Source of the DNA: Stieleria neptunia
Lineage (GTDB): Bacteria > Planctomycetota > Planctomycetia > Pirellulales > Pirellulaceae
DNA length: 64,000 nt
Direction of reading: 5' to 3'
Assembly: GCF_007754155.1 (NCBI RefSeq)
Contig: NZ_CP037423.1
Span: 7,622,938 to 7,686,937, forward strand
Of this stretch, positions 46,782 through 57,290 are shown piece by piece; positions within the stretch are counted from its first letter, which is position 1, and the number at the start of each line of letters is the position of its first letter. Both the position numbers and the translations under genes were made by a program. The notes beneath the pieces are model-generated. The model saw only the letters and a program-made list of their open reading frames with translations. It searched no databases and was not told the origin of the DNA.

Positions 46782-46859
46782 GCGGAAAAGGGGTCAGGTA
46801 CCAAAAACCAAATGGCCCGCAGGGTGCTTCGCATTTTTGGTACCTGACCCCTATTCCGC
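46782..46859. repeat. GGGGTCAGGTACC inverted repeat between convergent genes
   Basis: The arms GCGGAAAAGGGGTCAGGTAC (46782 on) and GGTACCTGACCCCTATTCCG pair with one mismatch over about 26 bases, including a perfect 19-base core, around a 26-base loop. It sits between two converging genes and may end transcription in both directions. GGTACCTGACCCC-type palindromes are seen with REP-associated transposases in other bacteria, so a mobile origin is possible; no such gene is in this window. Confidence 0.75.
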
Positions 46860-46896
46860 GGTACCCTAAGTATCAAAGTTGACGAAGCACTATTTG

Positions 46897-47685
46897 CTAC
46901 GCGGCGCGTCGTGGCCGGGCCGGGACGATGTGTTCGCCAAGCGTGTCGATTTCCAAACGCAACAACGCCGCGGTGACCTCGTCGGCAGACGGACGGTTTT
47001 CCGGCGCCGCGTCGACCATGCACTCGACCAACTCACACGCCGGGCTGAGGACTTGCTCGTTGGTCGTTTCCACCCGCGCCAGCCATTCCCACAGCATGCG
47101 TCCGGCGGCAAAGATGTCGCTCGCCGGGCTTCCCGCGGACGCGTTGACGAGCAGCTCGGGTGCGGCGTATTGCCGAGTGCCGCGAAACGGTGCCGACTGG
47201 TCGAGTGTGCCCCGATGGGCAAATGCCAGATCGATCAGCGTCACGTGCCCATTGCTGCCCACGATCACGTTGTCGGGTTTGACGTCGCCGTGAGTCCAAC
47301 CGGCGGCGTGGATCGCGCCGAGCCCCTGGCAAATCTGTCGGATCAGCCAGAGCGCGACTGGCAGGGGTTTTCGTGGACCGCTGGATAGATGCCATTTCAT
47401 CGTCCGCCCGTCCAACAGCGGCATCGTCAAGTAAGGCCACGCTCCCGACACGTCGCCGTCGAGGATCGGGACCACGTTGGGATGCCGGATCTGGGCTCCG
47501 GCGGTCAGGGAACCCGTGATTCCATCGCGATCTTCGGGCCTCATCGCCACCTTCATGGCATAGTCCCAGCGCGGGCTACCGGCGGCATCGACCGGTTGGG
47601 CGAAGCTGACGCAAAACGCCGCATTGGCACACAAACTTGAGCCCAGTCGCCAAATTCCCAATTGTTCAGGCAGCTTTGATTCCAT
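46897..47685 (-). CDS. Divergent Ser/Thr protein kinase-like protein
   Basis: The protein (262 residues from the ATG at 47685) has a protein-kinase fold. It has the VAIK-like lysine in DYAMKVAM (Lys45), catalytic-loop H132-G-D-V-K-P-D-N and the APE-like YAAPELL. The glycine-rich loop is not convincing, the usual HRD is HGD, and the DFG metal motif is DLA (152-154). The catalytic Asp, Lys and Asn of HxDxKxxN are present, so activity is possible but doubtful. A TTG at 47790 would add 35 residues; the ATG is preferred for its better ribosome binding site. It converges on the FMN protein gene. No membrane segment is seen. Confidence 0.8.
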   Translation of the reverse strand: MESKLPEQLGIWRLGSSLCANAAFCVSFAQPVDAAGSPRWDYAMKVAMRPEDRDGITGSLTAGAQIRHPNVVPILDGDVSGAWPYLTMPLLDGRTMKWHLSSGPRKPLPVALWLIRQICQGLGAIHAAGWTHGDVKPDNVIVGSNGHVTLIDLAFAHRGTLDQSAPFRGTRQYAAPELLVNASAGSPASDIFAAGRMLWEWLARVETTNEQVLSPACELVECMVDAAPENRPSADEVTAALLRLEIDTLGEHIVPARPRRAA

Positions 47686-47833
47686 TTCGCCATCGATCGG
47701 ATGATCGCGCCAAGGGTCGTAAAAGAAAGGCCGACTAGGAACATCGACCAATCCGTCGCGGCTCTGTCGAACCGATGAACCAATCGGCAAAGTCGACGTG
47801 GTTTAACCTGCGGGGACCAAGCTGTGAAGCATT

Positions 47834-48032
47834 TTTAGCGGTCGGGCGCGAGCGGGCTGTCGTTTTTGTGAGCCGCGCGCCGCGTAAGCGGCCGGGCACT
47901 GCGACTCTGCCCGAGGCCTTACGGCCAGCGGCTCACCATTGACTCAGCAGATCCCGACTCAATCGACAGCCCGCGAGCCCTCCGGTGTTTCGGCAACGAT
48001 GGGCAAGCCGGAGGGCTCGCGCCCTGCCGCTG
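47834..48032. repeat. Palindromic repeat family P, copy 5 (interrupted)
   Basis: The left part TTTAGCGGTCGGGCGCGAG is separated from its continuation CGAGCCCTCCGGTG by a 121-bp nested element (47853-47973). The right arm GGAGGGCTCGCGCCCTGCCG completes the palindrome. In this copy the element entered the left arm, not the right. The rest of 47686-48198 (with GATTCACAGCGTTGCCGCGG just after the repeat) shows no gene. Confidence 0.8.
47853..47973. mobile_element. Nested hairpin element M, copy 2 (121 bp)
   Basis: It has the same 10-bp terminal inverted repeat (CGGGCTGTCG and CGACAGCCCG) and internal hairpin as copy 1. Its flanks are a perfect 4-bp duplication, CGAG (47849-47852 and 47974-47977). 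CGAG is the complement of the CTCG flank at copy 4. Removing the element and one CGAG restores an intact family P arm. Confidence 0.85.
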
Positions 48033-48198
48033 ACGCCTTAAGAACCCCGGGGAAAAAATGATTCACAGCGTTGCCGCGGGGAGCGCAAAACGCTCCAAAT
48101 CGCACGATTTCGGAAACGCTGGCCGTTCGTGTAAACTGGTGGGGCCGATTTGACGGTCCCACCTTTTCCCCTGCACTTCCAGCCCCTGGTCTCTCGCC

Positions 48199-49545
48199 AT
48201 GAATCGACATCGTCCCAATCCGCGGGTCGTCGGTCGCCGATCCATTTTGCAGGCCGCGGGGATTTCCATCGCTCTGCCGGCATTCGATTCGCTTCGCAGC
48301 CGGGCGACCGCGGGCGAATCGGATTCCCCGTCGACGAAGTCTGCCGAATCGTCACAGCCGCCGCGTCGCATGGTCTGTATCGGCAACATGTTGGGCTTTT
48401 ACCCCGAGGCGTTTTGGCCCGGCAAGCCCTCGGCGGACGGAACAACGACCGTCCGTGACGACGCGTCGTCGCTGTCGACGACACTCGCCTCGCTGGCCGA
48501 ACACTCCGGTGATTTCACCGTGATCGGCGGGTTGGACCATGGGCTCAAGGGCGGCCATTTTGCGATCCACGCGTTCCTGTCCGGCGTTCGCAGTGTGGAC
48601 GCAAAATCGATGCCCGACGGGAACATCACGCTGGACCAGTTCGCCGCCGAAACGATCGCCGGCCGCACCCGGTTTGCCTCCTTGACCGTCGGCAGCGATT
48701 CGGGAATCCACGGCGGATGCCAACTGTCATGGAGCCGCTCGGGCACCCGGGTCCCACCGATCACGGGGCCGCGGGAATTGTTCGAAAAACTGTTTGTCGG
48801 AGTCAAACCGGCCGACAAACAGCGCGCCGCGGATCGGTTTCGCATGCAGGAATCGATCCTCGATGCGGTCAACGGGGACGCCAAGACGATTTCAAAACAA
48901 CTCAATCGACGCGACGCCCAAAAGCTGGACGAATACCTGACGTCGATTCGCGACGTCGAAAAACGATTGGGCAATCGCAAACAGTGGATCGACATCGAAA
49001 AACCTCCCGCCCCCTTTGCTGCACCGGCCAACACGAACATGGTCGACGATCTGCCGATGTTGTACGAGCTGATCGCGCTGGCCTTGCAAACCGATTCGAC
49101 TCGGATCGCCACGTTGGAACTCGGCGGCGACTTCGAAGCCCGTGATTTCGGTTTCAAAAGCGGTTATCACTCGCTTTCGCACCACGGCCAACGCAAGGAA
49201 TCGATCGACGCGTTGAAGAAGATTGAATCGTACCAGGTCGAACAGTTTTCTCGCTTCCTGACCAAGCTGCGTGAGACCGAGAGCGGCGATTCCAATCTGC
49301 TGGAAACCACGTCGGTGTTGTTCGGCAGCGGGATGGGGAACGCGAACTCGCACACCAACACGAACTTGCCGATCGTCGTCGCCGGCGGAGGGCTGCGGCA
49401 TCGGGGCACGATGTGGTTTGATTCGTCGAATCCACACCGTCCCCCGTTGACCAACCTGTACCTGACCTTGCTGCATCGGTTCGGGATTCCGGCAGAACGT
49501 TTCTCGACCAGCACCGGCACGCTTTCGGGTTTGGAGTTGGCGTGA
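48199..49545 (+). CDS. DUF1552 family protein with Tat-like signal
   Basis: The 448-residue protein starts with a twin-arginine-like leader (VVGRRSILQAAGISIALPAF). It then follows DUF1552: PRRMVCIGNMLGFYPEAFWP, GLDHGLKGGHFAIHAFLSG, SLTVGSDSGIHGGCQLSWSRSGTRVPP and VLFGSGMGNANSHTNTNLPIVVAGGG. The family is a partner of DUF1592-type cytochrome proteins, and that gene follows with a TGATG overlap. Both products are exported. Function is unknown; DUF1552 is thought to be related to the DUF1501/phosphatase-like group. Confidence 0.93.
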   Translation: MNRHRPNPRVVGRRSILQAAGISIALPAFDSLRSRATAGESDSPSTKSAESSQPPRRMVCIGNMLGFYPEAFWPGKPSADGTTTVRDDASSLSTTLASLAEHSGDFTVIGGLDHGLKGGHFAIHAFLSGVRSVDAKSMPDGNITLDQFAAETIAGRTRFASLTVGSDSGIHGGCQLSWSRSGTRVPPITGPRELFEKLFVGVKPADKQRAADRFRMQESILDAVNGDAKTISKQLNRRDAQKLDEYLTSIRDVEKRLGNRKQWIDIEKPPAPFAAPANTNMVDDLPMLYELIALALQTDSTRIATLELGGDFEARDFGFKSGYHSLSHHGQRKESIDALKKIESYQVEQFSRFLTKLRETESGDSNLLETTSVLFGSGMGNANSHTNTNLPIVVAGGGLRHRGTMWFDSSNPHRPPLTNLYLTLLHRFGIPAERFSTSTGTLSGLELA

Positions 49546-52016
49546 TGCGTCTTTCCATTATGGCGCGCGCCCTCTGCGTCGGGTTTGCACTGTCGGGCGG
49601 ATTGACGCAACCGCAGAGCCAGGCCGAAGATGCGATCGCGTTTTTGGAAACCTACTGCGTCGATTGCCACAATGCCGACGATGCCGGTGGTGAGCGTGAA
49701 TTTGATGCGCTCGACTTGTCGTCGACCGATCACGACACGCAAATCATCGTGCAGGAGATCATCGACCAGTTGACGCTCGGCGACATGCCGCCCGAGGACG
49801 CGGAGCAGCCGACACGTGGTGAGCGTCTGGCGGCGATCGATTCGCTGACCGCGTCGCTGCAGCAGCTGCGCAACCAGTCGTCCAGCACCGGCGGTCAAAC
49901 GGTGCTGCGTCGGTTGACCCGTCGCGAGTACCTGGCCACCGTCAGCGATCTGTTCCAGATGGACATGTCGATGTTCGATCCCAGTGATCGGTTTCCGCGG
50001 GACAACACCGTCGAACACCTCGACAACGTCGGCGACGCCCTGGTGACCTCGGGACACCTGTTGGAACAATACCTGGACGCGGCCGATGCGATCGTCGAAA
50101 AAGCGCTCGCCAACCGCACGCAACCCGACGAAAAAAGTTGGCACTTCGACGACCATTTTCGTCAGCAACCCGAGCTGGATGGGGCTCACCGGGCGGCTTT
50201 TAACTTTCGCTATCTGTGTTTGTACGACAGCCCGCTGGCGGATCGCCCCGAGGGTGCGTACGGACCGCTGGAAGAGTTTGCCGAGGGCGTGCCGTCGGAC
50301 GGCGTCTATGAGATCCGTGTGCTCGCCCAAGCGCTTCACCGCGACACGCCTTATTCAGAAGCCGACCTGAAGATCGACTTGAGCGAAAAGTTTCGCTTGG
50401 GCATCCGCCCCGGAAACGCCAAGGCGGGCAGCTTGCACACGATGCAGCCGATTCAACCCTTGCTGGCCGAGCGTACGATCGACGACGGTGAGCCACGGTG
50501 GTACACGATGGAGGTGCCGTTGGATCGCGGTTTCACCCCGCGATTCACGTTTGAAAACGGCTTGCGCGAGGTGCGTCCCCTGCACACGCGGCTGCATCGG
50601 AAATACGCCGACTTGTTACCCGAACATGCCCGCGGCGGCCAGGGAATCGTTCGCGCACGCAACGCGATGTTGCGATACGGCCAGGTCCCGCAAATCCGGA
50701 TTCACGAAGTCGTGATCCGCGGTCCGATTTTTCGACAGTGGCCCAGCGCGACCTTGGCAAGCGTTTTGCCCGGCGGCCGATTCCAGCCCGACGACGCCCG
50801 CGAGCTGACCGCAGCGTTTGCCCGCCGCGCCTATCGACGGCCCCTGAAACCGGGAGAACTCGATCGGTTGATGTCGGTCTATCAGACACGTCTGCGGCAC
50901 GGTCGTGATCCGTTCGGCGCATTCAAGGACACGTTGAAGACCGCGCTTTGTTCGCCGGCGTTTTTGTATCTGCATCCCGATTGCCCTGCCGATTCCGATC
51001 AGCTGTCCCAACATGCGCTCGCCGCCCGATTGTCGTACTTTCTGACCGGATCGATGCCCGATGCGATCTTGCGGGAAGCGGCCGATTCACAGCAGTTGGA
51101 TCGCGAGGCGTTGATCGAACATACGCGCCGATTGCTGGCCGATACCAAGTCCGACGCGATGATCGCCGGGTTCACCGACGCCTGGTTGAATCTACGCGCA
51201 CTGGGCGAGATGCCGCCGGACCGCGATCAGTTTTGGCGTTACTACGCATCCAATTTGCAGCCCGACATGAAACAGGAAACGCGTCGCTTTCTGCGTCACC
51301 TGATCGATGAAAACGCGTCGATCGTACGCTGGCTGGATGCGGATTATTCGTTCATCAATCGAGACCTGGCAAAGCTCTATGGCGTGGTGGATCAGGTGCC
51401 TGCCGAAGGTGCCGATGTGTTTCGGAAAGTCGTGTTCGGCGACCGGCGTCGTGGCGGACTGTTGGGCCAGGCGAGCGTGTTGACGGTGTCCGCCAACGGG
51501 ATCGAAACCTCGCCCGTCGTCCGCGGTGTCTGGATGCTGGAAAACGTGCTCGGAACTCCCCCGCCGCCTCCGCCGGACGATGTGCCCGCGATCGATCCCG
51601 ATGTGCGGGGGGCGACGTCGGTGCGTGACTTGTTGGAGAAGCATCGGACCTCGGCCGCCTGCAACGAATGCCATCGCAAAATTGATCCGCTCGGTTTTGC
51701 ACTGGAGTGTTTTGATCCGATCGGTGAGGTGCGCACGCGTTACGAGAACAAAGCGGCCATCGACACGTCGGGAAAACTTCCCAGCGGGCAAGCCTTTGCC
51801 GGCGTCGAAGAATTGAAGACGCTGTTGGTGCAGCGCCAAGCGTTTTTCGCGCGAGCGTTCACCGAAAAGCTGTTCGCCTATGCACTCGGGCGGCGGATCG
51901 AGTGGAGCGACCGGGCAACGATCGATGCCATCCTGGAGCGGTTGGCGAAGAACGAGTATCCGACGCGAGAGCTGATCGAGCAAATCGTGATCAGCGATCT
52001 GTTTTCGCGGCGGTAG
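49545..52016 (+). CDS. DUF1587/1592/1588/1585-type cytochrome c-like protein
   Basis: The 823-residue protein has a signal peptide and an N-terminal planctomycete cytochrome motif (CVDCHNADDAGGE, haem CxxCH at 38-42). A DUF1587-like segment (LRRLTRREYLATVSDLFQMD) follows, then a beta region with PGGRFQPDD. After it come the DUF1592 and DUF1588 helical domains (FVRRAYRRPL-like FARRAYRRPLKPGELDRLMSVYQ and ATRRFLRHLIDENASIVRWLDADYSFINRDLAKLYG). The C-terminal DUF1585 domain carries a second CNECHRKIDPLGFALE. Two c-type haems are predicted. The ATG at 49545 overlaps the DUF1552 stop. It presumably forms an exported electron-transfer complex with DUF1552. Confidence 0.93.
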   Translation: MRLSIMARALCVGFALSGGLTQPQSQAEDAIAFLETYCVDCHNADDAGGEREFDALDLSSTDHDTQIIVQEIIDQLTLGDMPPEDAEQPTRGERLAAIDSLTASLQQLRNQSSSTGGQTVLRRLTRREYLATVSDLFQMDMSMFDPSDRFPRDNTVEHLDNVGDALVTSGHLLEQYLDAADAIVEKALANRTQPDEKSWHFDDHFRQQPELDGAHRAAFNFRYLCLYDSPLADRPEGAYGPLEEFAEGVPSDGVYEIRVLAQALHRDTPYSEADLKIDLSEKFRLGIRPGNAKAGSLHTMQPIQPLLAERTIDDGEPRWYTMEVPLDRGFTPRFTFENGLREVRPLHTRLHRKYADLLPEHARGGQGIVRARNAMLRYGQVPQIRIHEVVIRGPIFRQWPSATLASVLPGGRFQPDDARELTAAFARRAYRRPLKPGELDRLMSVYQTRLRHGRDPFGAFKDTLKTALCSPAFLYLHPDCPADSDQLSQHALAARLSYFLTGSMPDAILREAADSQQLDREALIEHTRRLLADTKSDAMIAGFTDAWLNLRALGEMPPDRDQFWRYYASNLQPDMKQETRRFLRHLIDENASIVRWLDADYSFINRDLAKLYGVVDQVPAEGADVFRKVVFGDRRRGGLLGQASVLTVSANGIETSPVVRGVWMLENVLGTPPPPPPDDVPAIDPDVRGATSVRDLLEKHRTSAACNECHRKIDPLGFALECFDPIGEVRTRYENKAAIDTSGKLPSGQAFAGVEELKTLLVQRQAFFARAFTEKLFAYALGRRIEWSDRATIDAILERLAKNEYPTRELIEQIVISDLFSRR

Positions 52017-52043
52017 GGCTTGCTGTGCTTGCCGGTTGACCTG

Positions 52044-52460
52044 CTACTTGTCCCCCGGCTCTGCCGCCTGGGAACACACTGTCGCGGAGGCTCCGCCTCT
52101 CGGTCGTCAACCGCGTGTGGCAGAGCCACACCGGCATTGCGTTCCAAGGCGGGGCCTTGGAACGAGGGGGCGACGGGGCATCTACTTGTTCCCAGGCTCC
52201 CGCCTGGGGACACACTGTCGCGGAGGCTCCGCCTCGCGACCGTCAACCGCGTGTGGCAGAGCCACGCCGGCATTGCGTTCCAAGGCGGAGCCTTGGAACG
52301 AGGGGCGACGGGGCATCTACTTGTTCCCAGGCTGCCGCCTGGGAACACACTGTCGCGGAGGCTCCGCCTCTCGGTCGTCAACCGCGTGTGGCAGAGCCAC
52401 ACCGGCATTGCGTTCCAAGGCGGGGCCTTGGAACGAGGGGGCGAGGGGGCGACGGGGCAT
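52044..52460. repeat. Three tandem copies of a ~137-bp repeat
   Basis: Units start with TACTTGTT/TCCCAGGCT-like words at 52044, 52183 and 52318 and are about 139, 135 and 143 bp long. Each carries CACTGTCGCGGAGGCTCCGC, CAACCGCGTGTGGCAGAGCC and a hairpin GTTCCAAGGCGGGGCCTTGG. The units are over 90% alike by eye. The block fills nearly all of 52017-52480, between the DUF1592-type gene and the ABC-F gene, which converge. Long open frames across it on both strands arise from the repetition and are not genes. Confidence 0.85.
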
Positions 52461-52480
52461 GCACGGCGTGAGCGACACGC

Positions 52481-54262
<1,782 letters not shown>

Positions 54263-54380
54263 ATCGGCGGACAGAGGGGGGCAGGAGGGCGCGAAATGGA
54301 AACGCCGGTGAGGTTACCAAGCCGACGCCGAATCGTCGACTGTGGTAGGACCGCCGATGGCGCGTGGAGCGAGGAAACGC

Positions 54381-55112
54381 TCACGACGTCCGTTTGGGGG
54401 CGGCGACGTTCTTGGTCGGGCGGCGTTTGATCGGGGCCAATGCGTGCTGGACTTGGAACGCGACGTCCGCGATCAGCGTGTCGACTCGGTTGCGGCTGAC
54501 GGCATAGGCCGCCAATGCGGGAATCGCAACGACCAAGCCGCCGACGGTGGTCACCAACGCCTGGTAAATCCCTTCGGCCAAGTCACCGGCTCCCGCGGCC
54601 CCCCGCGTCGTGGCGACTTGCTGGAACGCAAAAATCATCCCGGTCACCGTTCCCAACAGCCCGACCATCGGGGCGATGTTGCCGATCACGGACAAGTATT
54701 CGATCCGTCGCATCATGCGGGCGGACTGTTCCGCGAGCGCATCCTCGACCGCCTTTTCCACGCCCTGCCAGCCGTACTCGACTTCCGCAATCCCCGACAA
54801 CAACACCACGCTCAGAACGCTCGGTTCACGCCGGCACGCCGCATCGGCTTCTTGCAGCCGGCCGGTCAGCAAGGCTTGGCGGACGGTTTCGCTCAACCCC
54901 TCCGGCAAGACTTCGCCACGGCGGAGCGTCATCACCTGGTCGAACACCAGGTACGCCGCCAAAAAGCTGAGCGAAAGCAGCACCACCAAGATGACCGCGC
55001 CGACGATCCCGCCGCTGAGCACGATGTCCAGCAACCCCGCGCTCTCGGCCGCCTGGTCGGCATTTCCTTGGGCAAGCAACACCTCAAATTGAATCGGCAA
55101 TCCCTGCGGCAT
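54381..55112 (-). CDS. MotA/TolQ/ExbB proton-channel family protein
   Basis: The 243-residue protein has three membrane segments: about 26-58 (GLLDIVLSGGIVGAVILVVLLSLSFLAAYLVF), about 135-158 (SVIGNIAPMVGLLGTVTGMIFAF) and about 185-210 (GIYQALVTTVGGLVVAIPALAAYAV). The signature GLLGTVTGMI, with its conserved Thr, matches the family. These inner-membrane proteins use the ion gradient to power TonB-, Tol- or motor-type machines with an ExbD/MotB partner. No partner gene is next to it. The start at 55112 gives a normal N-terminus. It lies downstream of the GTPase operon across a repeat. Confidence 0.9.
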   Translation of the reverse strand: MPQGLPIQFEVLLAQGNADQAAESAGLLDIVLSGGIVGAVILVVLLSLSFLAAYLVFDQVMTLRRGEVLPEGLSETVRQALLTGRLQEADAACRREPSVLSVVLLSGIAEVEYGWQGVEKAVEDALAEQSARMMRRIEYLSVIGNIAPMVGLLGTVTGMIFAFQQVATTRGAAGAGDLAEGIYQALVTTVGGLVVAIPALAAYAVSRNRVDTLIADVAFQVQHALAPIKRRPTKNVAAPKRTS

Positions 55113-55299
55113 GGTTGGCTGGTGGATCAGTGGTGACGGTGCGGTGAAGGAGGATGCACAGTGTATCAGTTCACCGTCGTCGCGAAACGGTCGGTGGGAA
55201 TCAGGGAACCCGTGGCAGAATGATTCGGGGCAGAATGATCGGAACCCGTGGGCTGGCGCGCCAGGCCATCGACTCTGACGCCAAGCGGAATGTTTGTTG

Positions 55300-55436
55300 T
55301 TAGCGGTAGGGCGCAAGCGGGCTGCCGTTTTTGTGAGCCGCGACGCGTAAGCGGCCGGGCACTGCGACGCTGCCCGAGGCCTTACGGCCAGCGGCTCACC
55401 ATTGACTCAGCAGATCCCGACTCAATCGACAGCCCG
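55300..55436. repeat. Palindromic repeat family P, copy 6 (left half only)
   Basis: Only the left arm TTAGCGGTAGGGCGCAAG (55300-55317) of family P is present, followed directly by the nested element. The right arm is missing and the element runs up to the GTPase gene. The preceding 20 bp (GACGCCAAGCGG...TGTTT) match the sequence before copy 1 at 2857-2872. The rest of 55113-55436 holds no gene. Confidence 0.7.
55318..55436. mobile_element. Nested hairpin element M, copy 3 (119 bp)
   Basis: The left terminal repeat has one change (CGGGCTGCCG) and the right one is intact (CGACAGCCCG). The internal hairpin and tail match the other copies. The flanks are CAAG on the left and CTAG on the right, which agree at three of four positions. 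CTA at 55437-55439 is the complement of the TAG stop codon of the neighbouring GTPase gene, so the element ends exactly where that gene ends. Confidence 0.8.
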
Positions 55437-57290
55437 CTAGTGTCGACCGGCGGACACCAGGAACTCGGCGTCGGTCAACAGCGGATCGTCCCAGCGAAGT
55501 CGCAGCACACGGTCTTGTTGCAACTCCGCGATCGCTTCGTCATGACCGTGGCGAATGGCGTGTTGAGCCCGCTGCGTGCGGCCGTTGGATTGCGCCGCGG
55601 AGAGCGCGATCATCGCAAAAATCGCGGTCGGCAAGAGCGACAGCACCAAACTGGTGAGCACCATCGCGAATTCGGGTTTGGGAAAATGCTCCAGCGGATG
55701 CTGCCCCTCTCCGGCGTCTTGCGCCGAGACCTGGACCAGGGTGTCGTAGCTGGCTTTCAAGTATTCGCCGTAGAGGGCGACAAAGGGGCCGGCCATCAGC
55801 AGCCAAAAGATCAGCGTGCCGACGATCGCCATGATCGTGGCGGTCGACGGTGAGATCGAATTCTGCTCGACCGCGTCTTCAAAGATCTCGTGCGAGCGTT
55901 CTTGCAGGGCATCGATGCCGGCCAGCGAGGCGACGTGTTGAGTTTCGGAGTGCGACGTGACGCGCCACGGATCGCCGGGGATTGATTTGCCGTCGTCGCC
56001 CTGATCGGCGTTTCTGAGCAACGCCAACTCCTCTCGAAACTGTGCCGCCAGCGGGCCCAGTCGATCGGTGACTGCCGCGGCACTGCGGCGTTGTAGCCCG
56101 TCACGGAGTTCGTCGTTGGCGTTGCGATCCGATGTCAGACTGCGCGTCGAAGTCCAGATCGTGCTGACCAACGACGGAAGCGAACCCGAGAGCGACAACA
56201 GCACGCGATCCCAGGCCCCATGCGTCAAATTCAACACGCCCAAGATCGAACGGTAGGGAAACCAAATGGCGCCGGTCGATGTCAACAGTTTCAAACGCAA
56301 CCGGCTGCGAACGGCGGCCTGCATCGGACCGTCGGGCCCGATCAACGTTTGTGCGACTTCGCCCGGCAGTTTCGTCGCTTCGTCGTTCAACCGATTGACC
56401 GCACGGGTCAGGCCCGGCAGTTCGTCGGCCAGCAACCCGCTGAGTGCGGATCGGAATCGACCGTCCAGGGCCGCCAGCCGGGTCGATTTGCGCCGATCGC
56501 TGTCGGGGTTGTTTTCCAATTCGATTTGCAACTGGCGGAGCAGTTCGGTTGCGGCCTGCGCCCCGATCTGCTGTTCGCTTTCGCCGCTGAGTTCAAAATC
56601 GGTGACCTGGATCGGGCGGGCGATGACGCTCTCGGGCGCGGCGGTCCGCAGGTTCGCCAGGAAGGCATCGATGTCCGCATGCAGCGCCGCATCGTCGACA
56701 CCGATCGTATTGACCACGGGGATGACGATCGTGCCTTCGCTGGCCACCGCAAGCGCGGCTGGGGTTTGGCCACGAATCTGATCGCGGCGGACGACCAACA
56801 CGATCGCCGACGCCAGCGAGAGTGCCCGTTTGGCGACCTCGGCGATCCCTTGCCGATCATCCGTCGCCCCGGGCGCATCGACGAGCATGTAGGGCGTACC
56901 GATCGGCTCCATGTCGGCCGAGGACACCCGGACGAATCGTTCAAAACGCGGGTCCAGATCGACCGGCGTGTGCGGGCCGACCCACACCAGTTCCTCCGTC
57001 GCCTGGTCGGCATTGTTGCCGCTGCGAATGGAAGCGGCCAGCGGCGAGCGACGAATCAATTGGCGGATCAGCCACGATTTGCCTTGTCCGGTCGCGCCCA
57101 CGACCGCCAAGACCAACGCGCCGGCGGCCCGATCTTGTGAGATCAGGTGACGGGCCCGGGCGTGTTCCTCACACAGCGATCGAACTTGGCGCCCCGTTTC
57201 GCTGTCGCCCAAAACCGACGCCCCGGCGCGACGAACCCGGTTCAAAAATTCGTCGTCAGGGGTCACGGTGTCTGCGAAGGATTCATGCAT
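55437..57290 (-). CDS. Divergent membrane GTPase, second of a tandem pair
   Basis: The 617-residue protein has a P-loop GATGQGKS (65-72), a G3-like DAPG (138-141) and a possible G4-like NTIGVD (194-199) instead of NKxD. A helical middle follows (about 270-480). Two hydrophobic segments near the C-terminus (about 500-525, IMAIVGTLIFWLLMAGPFVALY, and 555-580, MVLTSLVLSLLPTAIFAMIALSA) suggest membrane anchoring. The layout recalls dynamin-like or GIMAP-like GTPases but I cannot place it in a named family. It overlaps the first GTPase gene by 8 bp. Its last codon ends at the border of a nested repeat element, so the C-terminus may have been trimmed. Confidence 0.75.
   Translation of the reverse strand: MHESFADTVTPDDEFLNRVRRAGASVLGDSETGRQVRSLCEEHARARHLISQDRAAGALVLAVVGATGQGKSWLIRQLIRRSPLAASIRSGNNADQATEELVWVGPHTPVDLDPRFERFVRVSSADMEPIGTPYMLVDAPGATDDRQGIAEVAKRALSLASAIVLVVRRDQIRGQTPAALAVASEGTIVIPVVNTIGVDDAALHADIDAFLANLRTAAPESVIARPIQVTDFELSGESEQQIGAQAATELLRQLQIELENNPDSDRRKSTRLAALDGRFRSALSGLLADELPGLTRAVNRLNDEATKLPGEVAQTLIGPDGPMQAAVRSRLRLKLLTSTGAIWFPYRSILGVLNLTHGAWDRVLLSLSGSLPSLVSTIWTSTRSLTSDRNANDELRDGLQRRSAAAVTDRLGPLAAQFREELALLRNADQGDDGKSIPGDPWRVTSHSETQHVASLAGIDALQERSHEIFEDAVEQNSISPSTATIMAIVGTLIFWLLMAGPFVALYGEYLKASYDTLVQVSAQDAGEGQHPLEHFPKPEFAMVLTSLVLSLLPTAIFAMIALSAAQSNGRTQRAQHAIRHGHDEAIAELQQDRVLRLRWDDPLLTDAEFLVSAGRH

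Noticed and set aside
51878..52408. Long minus-strand open frame across the tandem repeat block
   Set aside because: Its product repeats itself in three frames and arises from the 137-bp units; it has no domain and overlaps the end of the DUF1592-type gene.
52044..52460. Possible CRISPR array
   Set aside because: Units are about 137 bp with no short repeat/variable spacer pattern, and no cas genes are nearby.
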